A stretch of 64,000 nucleotides of DNA from Ascidia mentula. Lineage: Eukaryota; Chordata; Ascidiacea; Phlebobranchia; Ascidiidae. The stretch is taken from NCBI GenBank assembly GCA_947561715.1, contig OX387198.1, positions 3,038,001-3,102,000 of the forward strand, read 5' to 3'. A model generated the notes under the pieces. That model was not told where the DNA came from. It saw only the letters and a list, made by a program, of their open reading frames with translations, and ran no database searches. The position numbers were made by a program, and so were the translations under genes. This document shows positions 38,974 through 51,218 of this stretch, one piece after another (the stretch's first letter is position 1; each line of letters opens with the position of its first letter).

Positions 38974-39942
38974 ATGGCGTTGCAATGCTGGGCTAACGCC
39001 ACCACTGACCCCGGAACATGCGTGTTGGACCTCAACGGCACCATAATCTACAGCACTCCATACATACATGCAAAGTACTTGAGCATCGCACTCACTGTGA
39101 CAACTGTGTACATGGTCTTGGCACTGGGAACCTACGAATATCGGATGAGACGAACAAAAAGACCCCCAGTGAATTTCATGCTTTGCGGAGCGGTCGCGTT
39201 TCAATTTATTTACTGTGTGAAGTTGCTTTTAGAGCTCAACCACGTTACCAGCTCACCCGGGGCTTGCACAGTGTTCCGGTACATCGGTGCCGTCTGCTAT
39301 CCAGGAAGTCAAATACTGATCTACACCATTTTATGGCTCCGTCAGAGAAAGTTCTACTCTGACCCGTTGCTTGCAAGCTCCGTTAACCGATCTCTCAAAT
39401 ACGTGAGCTTGTTTCTCATAATATCAATCTATGCGACGGGGTTGGTGGTACCCGCCTTTATCATTAAGAATCTGTGCTCGATCAACCTTCACATCGGATG
39501 TGTTTTGGTGTGGAACCGGCAGCACATTAGAGATTTGGCTCCAGCTTTCATTACTTCACTGCTGGTGTGTTTCCTCTGTCAGTTGATCCTCTTCGCTCTT
39601 ATCACATACCCACTGGTTGGCGTCGACAGGCTGCACAAAAGCGACCAACACCATTCACGCGTTTGCACCCTGCGGCCGGACATACGCGCTATGCTCATCC
39701 GAATTGGAATCTGCACCGCGATTTGCGTCACTTCCTCTCTCATCTTGCACTTGTTGACTTTTCTCGACGCTATTGGACACGTGTGCATATTTTGGCCGGC
39801 ATTTATGTGTTTTGATTTAGTTCTGAGTAACTCCGCCGTTGTGTGCACGTTCGCTAACTGGCGCCACAGAGTCTTTCCTTTTGTCAAGGCAAAAATATAT
39901 TACGAAGGCGAACAGTACCGAACGTCTGTGACAAATCTCTGA
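38974..39942 (+). CDS. Seven-transmembrane receptor-like protein, single exon
   Basis: The frame codes 322 aa. Hydrophobic segments lie near residues 35-56, 67-88, 98-124, 140-164, 186-212, 238-262 and 266-288, giving seven helices. The N-terminus is short and has NAT and NGT glycosylation sequons, fitting an outside N-terminus. Cysteines before helix 3 (ACTVFR) and in the loop after helix 4 (NLCSIN, HIGCVL) could form the usual disulphide. The end of helix 3 reads WLRQRKFY rather than DRY, and helix 7 has no NPxxY. It is therefore a diverged receptor, perhaps of a tunicate-specific group; the ligand is unknown. Higher G+C than its surroundings supports real coding. The start Met is the first in frame and follows a stop-rich leader. 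An acceptor-like TTTTTGCAG at about 38838 may mark a 5' UTR intron or trans-splice site. Confidence 0.8.
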   Translation: MALQCWANATTDPGTCVLDLNGTIIYSTPYIHAKYLSIALTVTTVYMVLALGTYEYRMRRTKRPPVNFMLCGAVAFQFIYCVKLLLELNHVTSSPGACTVFRYIGAVCYPGSQILIYTILWLRQRKFYSDPLLASSVNRSLKYVSLFLIISIYATGLVVPAFIIKNLCSINLHIGCVLVWNRQHIRDLAPAFITSLLVCFLCQLILFALITYPLVGVDRLHKSDQHHSRVCTLRPDIRAMLIRIGICTAICVTSSLILHLLTFLDAIGHVCIFWPAFMCFDLVLSNSAVVCTFANWRHRVFPFVKAKIYYEGEQYRTSVTNL

Positions 39943-41934
39943 CACCGGTTTACTTGCTTGCTATATTTGACCCCATCAACTGAGCATGAATGTCAAACAT
40001 CGAGGTTGATCAGGTTCTGTCCGACCCGAATATCTAATTGGAAATCTAATAGAAATTCAGTCCCATGCGATGGGTACATAGTGGTTGTTTTAATGTCTTC
40101 TATCGGATGAATTATCGTGAGTAATTCGCTTAATAGACTAGAAACGTGATACATAAAATATAGAAATATCAAAATAATACCACACGTCCAGGATATGCTT
40201 TACTCGTCTATTGCTGCATCGCAACCTTGACTTCACTGCAGCGAAATGAAGTCAGACAGAACCTAATTATCAGTGGCTCTATGTGTTACGGTACGATGCA
40301 TGTTTGGTCAGGATAGGTGGATGTTGAACTCGTCATATGGGTGTTTGATGTTGTAGACACATGTCTGGTTGCAATATTACCAAGAGGTATAAGTTTTCGT
40401 TGTCAAAAATTTTGTGGCTTTTGTATCAGGGAATCTTTACCAATATAACGGTTGCTCGAAAAAATTAGTTGCTACAAAATAATAAAAAAATACTTTTAAC
40501 TGAATCTTGCACTACTGGCGAATTTGCATGTAAGAAATTTGGAACAGACCAACATGATAACGTTTTTTTCGCAATAAAAGGTTCCTTTGCAGGACAAGCG
40601 ATCTTTACAGCGACCACTTCCTGGTTTTGATGAGCATTGCCTTGTAGACCATATTTTATGTGACAACTTCCCGGTCCTAATGAGCATTTCCTTGTAAGCC
40701 ATATTTTATGTGACAACTTCCCGGTCCAAATGAACATTTCCTTGTAAGCCATATTTTATGTGAGAACTTCCTGGTTCTAATGAACATTGTCATTATTAAG
40801 CGAAACTATGTTCTAGTTGATGAATAAGCAGTAAACAACACAAGTTTATGCAAAATTGCCGGTTTGACGATATTTTTTACACAAATAGTATTTTTTTAAA
40901 AGCAGAAATTAAAAAAAAAACATTTTAAACTTCCAATTATGCTGTTTAATGTAGCCATAACAGGCATTCAACGCTCCAAAAGTTTGCCAGCGTTAGCGGT
41001 TGAAGGCATAAGTGTGAGATTTAACCACATGCTAAGAGTTGTGTGTACTTCACAAACCATGTACATAATTCTTGTAACCCGATTGACCCAAAATCGCCTT
41101 GCGTTACTTTCCTTAATTTTTATTGATGTAAACCGATTTCAATGCTGTGAGACGATCACTGACAGTTCAACGCTTTGCACATGTTGGGACTTTTGCCTAT
41201 GAAAGCTGTCCAAATCCTTACTTTCGTAGAACAACAGCAAAAATCTCTTTCGGAGTGGGAAATCTATCTGGTGATCGAGAGAAACGACTTGAAGTTGCAC
41301 CGGAGGTAGGGACAGATCCAGAAATTTTCTTCGGGCTTGAAGGTTACAAACCAAAACTTATTGTGACAGAATAATCGCGACTCATGTATAAGCCAGACAA
41401 ATCTCGCTATTGATAAACGCAACTGAATACGAGGAAAACTTTTTTTTGAGGAAAATAAAAAAGTTCGACAAAATATGTACGATTGTGCAGAACAGGACCA
41501 TCATAGACTTACTTTGAACACACCCGAAAAGCAAAGGGGAAAACATTCAATATGAAGGATTTAAAACAACTTCGTCAAATGTTTGCTTGCAATGGTAATA
41601 ACATAAATGACCAACTTAAATAATGAGGGAGGTTTATTCTATGTTTCACTGATTATCAAGAAAATCATCATCTGGTTTCTGATGTACCACAAAGCCGCAA
41701 TACGGAGACAAGTAGTTGGATAGCCAAGACTTTGAATACGTTGAAGCTGACTGTGTAACGATCGCAGATTCATGTGAATATTTCCATGGAATGTGAACTG
41801 CAGTGAAATACTTGTTTGGCAGTTTTTTAAATCCTCGAGGTATTCAAGAAACCAGAGGATTTTTCCACATCAAGGCCCACAATTACACACAGAAGAAAAA
41901 CAACAAAATAAATCTATTTTCGATATTTATGACG
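39943..41934. other. Intergenic, contains a 50-bp tandem repeat
   Basis: No gene seen. The stretch includes the 3' flanks of the convergent receptor-like and METTL24-like genes and the tandem repeat at 40615-40790. A 75-codon + strand frame near 41147-41374 has no support. Confidence 0.55.
40615..40790 (+). repeat. Tandem repeat, 50-bp unit, about 3.5 copies
   Basis: The segment ATATTTTATGTGA recurs at 40651, 40701 and 40751, exactly 50 bp apart. Each unit also carries ACTTCC-GGT and ATGA-CATT. Copies differ at a few positions. Confidence 0.9.
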
Positions 41935-44900
41935 TCACAGTTGGCATGGTTGCGGGTCAAAGTTTACAAAGGCAATTTCCCACAAGATGGTCTCCGGGCC
42001 TCTGACTATTCCTCGCTTTTTGTCGAGTTGCGAGTAACTTGGATCTTTCTTGATAATCCTCTCATACCTCACATTATCGGTGGTGGCGAACAGACGATAT
42101 TGGCGGTCGTTCAACTGCGACATCTGGCGGTAAAGTAGGCGGCACCGTTTCAGCCACTGGGGGTTTATAATCGGTCCAGGAAGGTGAACCTCAAGACCGA
42201 ACTGTCTGACGCACTTGTAAAGTCCTGTGTCAAGCATTTCTTGAATAATCTGGAAATAAATCACAATATTTTCTGCTTTGCAGTTGCGTTGTTATGGAAA
42301 AGTGATTTTATAACTGAGTTCTTAGTTCGGTCTCCAACTGTAACCTAACAATTCCTTAACACATGTATATGTATCGAAATAATTTACCTATGTTTATTTA
42401 TCACCTCAAAACCCAAACATTGCAAGTGAATTAACGTAAGAAATAAAAGTAATTTTGCACGACTAACTACCAGAGCCAAAAATAAGCTGCTGGAACGCCT
42501 TTTCGGTTAAAGTAAGAATTCAACGGTGTCCCAAATATTTTTGAGAAACTTACATTTGGCAAATTCTCAAGCAAACAAAATCGCTATGGGTTTTTTTCTT
42601 GTAAATCAAACCGTTTCGGTAGAAATTTTTCGTGACTTTAAATTCTACCCAATACACAAATCTGCGGCTGGCCAACATGCTTCGAAGTACCCGGAAAAGG
42701 AACAAACATTGTGTTGCCCACCTCGTCCTCAAACCCTCCCCCACCCGGCCGGTCTGTGTCCACTTTCAGGTAGTCCAGATATCTTCCACTGTGACCCAGT
42801 TCCCTCAGTAAGGAACCTACAAAAGAAATGATACCCTTATGTCGTAATATGATGTAACAAAGGAAAAAAAAAACGTCATCGGTTCTTACGCAGGGTCCTC
42901 ATTTTCCATCCTTTGAAACCGTTGTCGGTGTCTTCGGCAGCGATGCCAATTTTGTGGAATTTGACTCCGGATTCGCGAATAGTTTCGTCTTCCATTGCAA
43001 TACCTACAGCATTAGCATGGACATTGATGTTTTGTTCGTATTACGCGTCGCCTTGTTTTTATCTAAACCACTATTTCTTAACAGTGGAGTGGCTTGCTTC
43101 AATGCGAATACATTTTTTGCAGAGGTGAAAGCAAAATGAATTTGTTAAAGTAGTTTGTATCCAACTGTTTGGCAATCATCAAACTGCCTGTCGTATCATC
43201 TCTATTTGTTATCATCTGTTGTCTTTTGATTTTGTCCCTAAATTTCACTTCGAAAAAGATCTTATTCTGTCTGAAAATGAAATGCAGTCTACAACAGTCA
43301 TGTGGGTGAATGTAACCGATCCAAGTCAAAAACACTGGATAATTACTGCAAATTTTACAGTTTACAACAAAACGATTTACACGATGGGATAACAAACAAG
43401 CGTGAAAACAACTATTTTGTCGTGAAAAGGTTCACAGACAGCTGTAGACAGGGCTATTGGTTCGACGTCACAGGTTTCATCAATGGAACTTGTGACTAAC
43501 AAAGATCTTGCCAACAAAACAAACAAGCAAGACTTCAACTTTGTGGTGACTATACAGTGGTGAGTATAAATAGACTGGCCCATATTGCTATTAACATTGT
43601 CATGTTAAAGACGTTTCGACAAAAACTTTTGTCATCATCAGTTTGACTGACGCGATTGGTAGAGCTCCATCAATATAAGGAGCAGTGGTGATATTGAAAA
43701 GATTTACGTTTAGTTTTTTTGCTTATTATCAAACAATCTCTTACTGGGATCAAAGGAATGAACTTCGCATCCTTTTTTCGCCATCGCGTCATCGAAACTG
43801 AAGTCTTTGCCGATTCCAAACGAATACACCAGACAACGCATGCCATCGCCAGTGTTTCCCTTCCAAAAATGAGGCATCATACAAACAGGGTATGAACCGT
43901 CCCCGTCTTCCAAACCGTTGCGATTTCGACCTCCGTTCATTTCTACGTTCGGGCAGTGGTACTATAAATTATACAGCTGGTATTTAGACTGGTACAATTT
44001 GAACGAAGTGCGTTTGGGTGATTGACGAAAGTATTTGAGATTTCGGTAGCAAAATTGCAGACAATCAAATTGCGTTTCGCGATATGCAGTGTTAGCTATT
44101 TTTTTTACACTGCTGCACCGGTCAAAGCGTTTTCGGTGGAGTTTACATAATATTCGTAGTTACGGGGCTTATGCCCATGGGGTTCAAGCACCAGTTTCCT
44201 TACAAATTCTTGCAAAGACCGACCTGCATTTTGTAAACGTAATTCCACAATCTTTCAAATTCTTCCTCGGGAGGGGAATTCCCCGCCGGTCCAAATTTCA
44301 AGTTGGCTTCGGCTGAAATTGCACAAAGGTAAGCGTAAGCGTGGCAAGGTGATGAAATTTCCACCTTTCTCAGGTCGATTATGCAAACAAACGTTTCAAC
44401 TTAAAGGTAAGAAACGTGATTCCACGCATTACAGATATTCCCAACTTGCTGCATTAGGAGAAAACTATATGTTGGTGTTTTTCATCGTTGTGTAATTTGT
44501 TTGTGTTTCGATAGAAACCTTTTTGTGATAACTCACGTGGTATAAGAGCAGGGAGGAAAGGTTCTTCTGCTTTGGGCTGAACTTCTGCGTCCAATTTCTC
44601 ATCTTCAAACAGGTTTCCATCTTTTAAAAACACCTCTCGGTTTCCTGTTGCACAAACAAATCTTTCTAACATGCACTCTTGGCCCCCTTTTCTCAGGTTA
44701 TATCACTTACTAATATCGGAAATGCGTGATTACCAATTATACGACCCACAACCCGGCTTATACCACAGTACAGTAGAATAATTTGATCAATTCCCAGTTT
44801 ACATCGTAGCCCACACATGTCCGTATGGCTGGACTGCGGCTATAGACAGCAATTGGCAATACATATATATAACAAATATAATGTTTTTGTTTTTAGTTAT

Positions 44901-45508
44901 ATATATGTAACTTAATAATCTGCTCTTCTGGCACATATAAAAAACGTAACTTTATTCCGACGTTTCGCCTATTATACTCATTACCCTGAGGAAGCCTTGT
45001 TGTATAACAGGCGAAACGTCGGAATAAAGTTACGTTTTTTATATGTGACAGAAGAGCAGATTATAAGTTACATATATATAACTAAATCTTTCTCAAGTAA
45101 CCTACACGTAACTTTCTATTTGAATAAGAACTGATGTTGCTGTTCAGTGGAATACGTTTTCCTTAAAATGAAACTGCATTTTGACACGAGGTTATTTTAT
45201 GTTGTAATTTTGACACATTATTATGTGCAATATAACCATGCATGTAAATACTATTGTTAGTTCGATGGGTTTTTATGATTAAAATAGCCTAACAGCCGGT
45301 CTGTATTGATTGTTACTTCACAATATCAAACCGTTGCTTGTTCCCTGGTTAGAGATTTAATGCCACCAATACAAACAGATGAATAAACTGACCAACAAAA
45401 CCAACAACATAACCTACCTCCAGTCTTTCTTGGCAATAGTAAGTACAATATACCGATGAAAACCAAAAACAAGCCCAAGAATTGCAGTTTTCTTCTCAGC
45501 AGTAACAT
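41935..45508 (-). CDS. METTL24-like: METTL24-like membrane-anchored methyltransferase-fold protein
   Basis: Seven exons on the - strand: 45508-45418, 44644-44537, 44312-44224, 43961-43745, 43003-42890, 42816-42722 and 42249-41935. They join in frame to about 342 aa, near METTL24's length. Residues 8-26 (LQFLGLFLVFIGILYLLL) after RRK form a type II signal anchor. The core has CLVYSFGIGKDFSFDDAM and GCEVHSFDPS, the AdoMet-site region of METTL24-type proteins, then FHKIGIA, DYLKVDTD and VRQFGLEVHLPG. By family, a secretory-pathway methyltransferase of unknown substrate. The donor of exon 6 is the weakest call: GAG|GTGGGC keeps the frame but leaves no clear E-W motif after LKVD, so a small exon could be missing between 42722 and 42250. 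Two introns hold hammerhead-like motifs. Confidence 0.82.
43604..43647 (-). ncRNA. Penelope-type hammerhead-like motif
   Basis: On the - strand: CTGATGA (43641-43635), one extra T, a perfect stem GACAAAA/TTTTGTC with a 2-base loop, then GAAACGTC (43617-43610). Flanks GTCAAA and TTTAAC can pair as a short stem I. The self-complementary ACGT in place of a closed stem III is the arrangement known for hammerheads of Penelope-like elements that act as dimers. It lies in a METTL24-like intron in the sense direction. Confidence 0.55.
44895..45083. repeat. Foldback (inverted repeat) with hammerhead-like motif
   Basis: Two arms of about 80 bases are near-perfect reverse complements: left 44895-44977, right 45003-45083, with a spacer of about 25 bases. 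The outermost 19 bases pair without mismatch. Each arm contains CGAAACGTCGGAATAAAG or its complement. On the + strand the spacer and right arm give CTGAGGA (44986-44992), stem GCCT/AGGC and GAAACGTC (45013-45020). It lies in the first METTL24-like intron. Confidence 0.85.
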
Positions 45509-46567
45509 GGTGACCAGTGCATCGAACTAACTTCGTGTACGCAATCCTGTGGCGCTCCAACAAGCGACTGCCTCTTTATGCCCGGGGGCTTTTAAGTAGC
45601 AGTCAGGTAACTTTTCGCAGAGATTTTTTCTTCGACATACTTCCAATGTTGATGCAGCAGCCGACTGCTTGTTGCAGTACAATTTTCTGTGTTATGGGAT
45701 TTAACGAAAAAAAATATGTAAATACCTTGCGAGCTTTAGCTGTGTGGCAGTTAAAAGTGATTGACCAAGATAACGAGGGTTCGAATCCCGGTGTGGCCAA
45801 AAAAATATTTTAATACATTTCTAGTGTGTCTTTCTTTTTGTGCATTATTTGTGGTTTTGCAAAAAAAGTTTATTGTAACATAAAATACAAAAGAAAATAA
45901 GCTCTAAAAGCAAAAACACATGAACTTCCGACAAATTAAAAGTAAACTTGGTAAACAATTTCGTCCGCCAGGTGGAGCCACGCAGTACTGTGCACAATAA
46001 ATGTTGGCTGCATAGTTTAATGAACTTCATCTGTTACACAGAAATGTCTCAGGTTTCATCCCCGTACAAAAACAAATAATACAGCACAAAGTCTGTGGCG
46101 TTGAAGAACGGAATATTCCTGCAAAATTTCAATCATAAACTTTTATCTGAAACCCGAAATGTTGGCATGTGGGAGATTCGCAGAAGGCTCTGCAGCTTAC
46201 AAACGAAGGTGGGTGATTTGCGTTAAATGTAAATATACAGTTGTTGTATGCAAATAATCCAAACAACAAGGATGTTTTAAAATCTCGAATGACAAGTGAA
46301 AGTGGAACATATGAGGGAAAAAGTACGCAGCTCACGCAAACGCCGTGTTCGCATATAGGTGATTTAAACATGCGGTGTTCATAGAACCGTGCTATTACCT
46401 TAGCGACCACATTGCTTTGCAACACCACAATCGAGAGAAACGCACGAAGCCACCCGCAAAACAGCACAGGGTAGCAAAACTGAATGAACTCACAAATAGC
46501 TTTTGTGAAAAACGATCCGGATGACAGGAGTGCATAGAGAGGAAATAAGCACAAAATACGTCACTTT
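45509..46567. other. Spacer between METTL24-like and GCNT-like genes
   Basis: Contains the METTL24-like promoter region, the tRNA-like sequence at 45733-45802 and the presumed 3' UTR of the GCNT-like gene. A 141-codon - strand frame at 46129-46554 lies just past the GCNT-like stop and lacks protein-like features. Confidence 0.55.
45733..45802 (+). repeat. tRNA-like sequence, probably SINE-related
   Basis: A perfect B box GGTTCGAATCC (45778-45788) lies about 40 bases after an A-box-like TTAGCTGTGTGG, and the 3' part GTGTGGCCA resembles a tRNA acceptor end. The 5' acceptor strand does not pair with it and the T stem has only three good pairs. A functional tRNA is unlikely. Confidence 0.4.
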
Positions 46568-49500
46568 CTACGTCGGCGATTTTATCCACGACGGCAGGGA
46601 TGGCCTTCTTCCCGGGTTTTTCTCGTCGTTCTTGCCCAGCCTTCGTTCATCCAACCAGTGGCGCAAACACCGAACCGTCGTGACGTCATAAGTGACATCA
46701 AACTTGTTGGCGAATGACTCGTGTCGTTTTATGACCACGGGAAGGTCAAGCGAAGAGAATACGCATATGCTGTGGCGAACGTAGCCTGTTAATTTAAAAC
46801 ACGAATCATTAACTTTGAACTTCACGCCCGGTTGAAGTCACGAAATACAAATGTTTGCCGACCATAAACCATGACGTGCGCAGTGCTGTTGAAAAAAACC
46901 GAACAAATATCGTCATTTATATCAACGACAAGATTTATGGGATAGAGGGGGTGCGGGGGATGAATAGCAAAAGAGGCCCCACGAATATTGTTTGCTTCAA
47001 AACTAGGGGATTTTTATCATAAAGGCTCAGTTCCACCCATAAGTTTGTGATCTCCAAAAGAAAAAAAGGCCCTCGCACCTACTTATCTTTTGCTCCCAAG
47101 GGTCATGCTTGTGCACACCACAAATTTGAACAACTTCAGTCATATTTCTATTTTCCCAAAGCTTACTTTGATTTGCCCATAGATGTCCTCAATACCATGA
47201 CAGTTGAATAACAAGTTTTATTAACAAGATTTTAATTTGCCCCTGTATTTTTGTGTATCGGAAAATATATATAATTGGCACCTGAGTTTAAATGTGCGAC
47301 CAAACTTTATTAGAACTAGAAATGTTTGAAATCTGCCACTAACAACTATATGGTTTTCCATATGCTAGGTGTACAGCCCCCAGGTCAGCTCTATCGTTTA
47401 TAACCATAAAGCACAAGCAATTTTTTTCAAAGGGGAAGCTTTTGGCACATGTGATTTTGGGCGCAAGACAAAACCACTCTGGTGTTTAGTTTGCCAGCGT
47501 ATGTTTAGTTTTACGAATACCTCAATCCGCCTCTGTTACCTTTGCAATTGTTTTGTTTCGGAGACACCCACATGATGTACGTCACGGGGCTCCACCAGCT
47601 GGTGAAGTCTCTGGTGCCTCCTGGAGCCCCTGGAAGAGTGTTGACCATCAACCAGTAATGCTCATCGGGACTGTTGACAAAAGCAAACGTCTTTTTAGAT
47701 TTGTTTGCAGATTTTAAACATATCTTGCTATTGTCAAAACGTGGGAAAACTATTTTAGTTTTTTCTTGATGATTTCGCAAGATATGCTTTCGTTGTATTG
47801 GAACTCACAGCAAACATAGACAAGTTTTTACTGTAATTGTGTTGCCCTTTATGTCTTTCACTTTGTTTCGCCGATTGAGTTTGAGCACAACGTACACTCA
47901 AGTTTTGCATCAGGTTCGCCTGCACTCCATATTGTTCTTATCGGTTAACAAACATGACAAGAAAAGTGGAACCAAGATGACGAGAAATATCAACCTTCCT
48001 GTGATTAAATTAGCATCGAAACACGAACTTCCAATCGATCAAGTGTTTGTTCGAACTCTTGAACTTCATTTAGGATCGCCCCAAATCAACACTTGATATA
48101 CCAACGCATGATAAGGCAGTCCAGGGTTGTAATTAGCGGTAAAAAAACGTTTGCGAATTGCGAACTGCTAATGCGAACCCTGCAAACCTGCAGTTGCCTA
48201 TTTTAACACTGACTGACGCGTTGACAACAAAACTTCTCCCTGGCAGTTTACAGAACTTATGCAAATCAGTGCTCGCAGCAATCAAACCTCGTTTGACCAT
48301 GCTTGTATCATACAACAGTGTGGTGTATGCTACAGGTGTGAGCTGAATGCAGATGGCCACTGTTTCGAACTATGAGGTTTCATCTGTGCATTAGAATCCA
48401 AAATTCATATTATTGGCTTCATGCTTATTTGTTTAAATCTTAGTCTTGCCCGAGTTAAAGTGTTTCATTTTTTTTCGGTTGATTAACACGTTTCATGTCG
48501 ATGAGAAACGCACGACTTCACCTTGCACAATATTTGGCTGATGAAAAAAAATATCGTTAAACTTTTTGATGAGTGTCGATCCATGAACTTCAACGTATTG
48601 CAGGCTTTCAAATCATACAGAGCAATTTGACTGCCCTGAACAACGCATGATACTGCAAGTAAATGGCGGATTTGCAGAGAAGCGAAAAAATGGCGCACAT
48701 TTTGCCGCAGCACAATAGGTTGAGGAACGACGACACACAAGGTACCCTTTGTCTATTGTTTGGTTTGTTTGCCACAGGATTGTAAGGGCAAAAAAAGTAC
48801 ACGACACCCAAGCTGTAACATTTTTGACTTTAAATAATTTAACTTTAAATAAAGAAACAGAATTAATTGCCTTTTCATTCAGAATACAGGGAAAATATCG
48901 TCCATAGCCTAGGCATCCAATCACATTTGATCATAAAGTTATAGCCTAATTTACATGATTTAACTGGGATAATGCTTACTGAACATCAGTGCTTTATTTT
49001 CTTTTTGTCAGCCACTCCTTTACTGACTTTTGCCAACTATTAACAGAAAATGGAGAGTTTTTCAATATATTCATATTTTTCGACCCGACGCCCACAGGTT
49101 TAGACACCCGAGAGAATGTTTTGTTGGGAGAGGAATGACATCTATCGTTTGAATTGAAGAAACTATCATGCAAAATGCTTTTATACACAAACCTGTAGGT
49201 GTCTTTCGACCATTCAAGCAAAGCCCTTGCTTCGTCACTGTCGTAAAACGTCCAGTGAAGGAATTTACGAGTGTAGAAGTTGTAAGCCAGATTCTTTCGG
49301 ATCGTCATGTTGAAAGGTGGGGGTTCGTGTATTTCTGTAGTCCGAAGCATTCTTTGTTCCGTGCGTCCTTCCCCAGTCGTTGCGATGCCGGCTCTGCACA
49401 TAAAGATGAAACCACAAGTTCGAATTGCCAGACTATTAACAATACAAAAGGCTCTTTTGGCAGTAATATTTATTTTTTCAACGTTTTGTTATATATTGTC

Positions 49501-51218
49501 ATACAACAACATTCATCAGAATGTACATGTAGAAATGTGCACAAAACAGGGGCCCCTTTTTCGACGTTTTTTAGTTTATGTGCGGTGAAATTTTGCCACC
49601 CTGTTTGCACATTTTCAGCACATCCTGACGATCACAACTTTTAATTTTGTGAAACACTGCAGGCTAAAATATTGTTTGATGGAGATAGGTGCAATGCCCT
49701 TCGTTTGTCTGAGTGAAAATCGAAGACAAAGCCTAATGTTTGTCTACTACCGTATATAAACAGTGCTTGAAAGTAAGTACCTGTGAAAGAATACTAGCAG
49801 GTATACGCCGTTTCGGTATGAATTTAACGACTGGTGTGTCCCGAACGGTTGTGTGTAACTTATATTTAGTAAATTCATTTACTTTTAAAGAAGTACCTCA
49901 TGGCATACGAAAACACAATGATTATTTTTTCGTGAAACTTCAATCGTTCGGGTATGAATTTCTTTTACCTTCAACCCTGAATATGAACCAACCAACACAG
50001 GCGACCGCAGAAATAATCGTCACCTACAGGGTCCCTATACACTATAATCGTCCCCTGTATATTCCTAAACAATCGTCCTGTACTCTATATATTTGACACG
50101 AATACAAATAATTTTGTTTCTTACTAATTTGGGAAAAATAACAATTGGGACAGTGACGTCATCTCTTACCGATGGACGAATTTAGTTCTAGCTAATGTTG
50201 CGTCATCGTTGACGTCACACCCAGGTATGAAGTTTCTTCCTCGTAGAGCTTTTAGTTGTTGGACGAGTTCAAAGTTCGTTCGTAGCGGAAAATCCTGACA
50301 CAAATGTGTCCGTTTAGAAACAAAAAACACATTTCGCTGGATTTTTTAATTTTTAAAGCACGAAAGTGATATTTAGACGTTTTAATTGTTTGCATCTAAA
50401 CTTTCAAAATTTACTTGTTTGTTGGTCACATTTACTTTCAAATGCGTTGAATTTTCTTATGTTATACAGTAGCTGTAATGTCCAACATTGATCTCTTAGT
50501 GGTAGAGCATTAACACAGAAGTTAATGTTTAACTTGGAACGTTCGAATGTTCTTCGGCAAATAAGTCATGGGGACATTTACCCACCTGCCCGCAGAGATT
50601 AACCAAATATTTCCAATCCTGCTTGGCTTCCAACAAGTCCTGCATGCAGTTTATATCAGCCTTAAGTCGCGCGAACGAGGCGTACACGATATACTCCCTC
50701 CTTTTCGTGAGAAACACGTTGGGGAAGCATTCCGCCATCATCTGAAACGACTGTAGAACTTCACCGGTGACCTTGGCGTCCACGTGGATGCAATAAAGGT
50801 TATTTGGCGAGTAGAGAGCGCTCAACATCAACGCGAACTGATGTGGGAGGTTGTGGACCAGAACCGAAAAAGCTATTGGAAAGTTTCGCTCTTCTTCACT
50901 TCCTTGTTTCGTCACAAAGCGGTAGCGCGACTTAAATAAGTCACAGCCGGCGCTTAAGTATTCCACAACCTGATTGGAGCTCGTGTTGTCCCGCGCCACC
51001 GTGATGTTGTTCCCATTATGACCGAATAGAAATTTGGAACAAACTCCTCCTTCTGATTCAAAGGCTTCGCTACGCTCTTGGATGTTGCGCAAGATGTGAG
51101 ATGCCTCTTCCAGGAGGACTCTGTTGGATGCGAGAAGGAGATACTCGGCTGCTACCAGTGCCACGGTGATCATGGTTATCACCAGGAGGCAGATCTTGTA
51201 AAATGTGTTCATGATCAC
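46568..51218 (-). CDS. GCNT-like: Core-2/I-branching beta-1,6-GlcNAc-transferase-like (GT14)
   Basis: Five exons on the - strand: 51218-50586, 50294-50170, 49393-49193, 47670-47540 and 46785-46568. They join in frame to 435 aa, against 428 for human GCNT1. Residues about 8-28 form a type II Golgi signal anchor after a short cytosolic tail. Domain marks in order: FPIAFSVLVHNLPHQFALMLS, YCIHVDAK, YLVNLCGQDFPLRTNFELV, PPPFNMTIRKNLAYNF, LLEWSKDTYSPDEHYW, YVRHSICVF and HESFANKFD. These are the GT14 hallmarks. Family role: transfers GlcNAc from UDP-GlcNAc in beta-1,6 linkage to branch O-glycans or I-antigen chains in the Golgi. The third exon's usual GSAYF motif reads KNLAYNF. The tail after FANKFD is longer and basic (about 45 residues). 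The second Met at 51212 is an alternative start. Confidence 0.92.

Noticed and set aside
45733..45802. Functional tRNA gene
   Set aside because: B box is perfect, but the acceptor strands do not pair and the T stem is weak; kept only as a tRNA-like repeat.
46129..46554. - strand ORF of 141 codons after the GCNT-like stop
   Set aside because: Cys/Phe/Leu-rich with no motif, and lies where the 3' UTR is expected.
47839..48096. + strand ORF of 85 codons
   Set aside because: Inside a GCNT-like intron, no motifs and no splice support.
49740..50096. + strand ORF of 118 codons, and its complement as a GCNT-like exon
   Set aside because: Neither strand matches GT14 motifs; the GCNT-like exons on both sides join in frame across it, so it is intronic.
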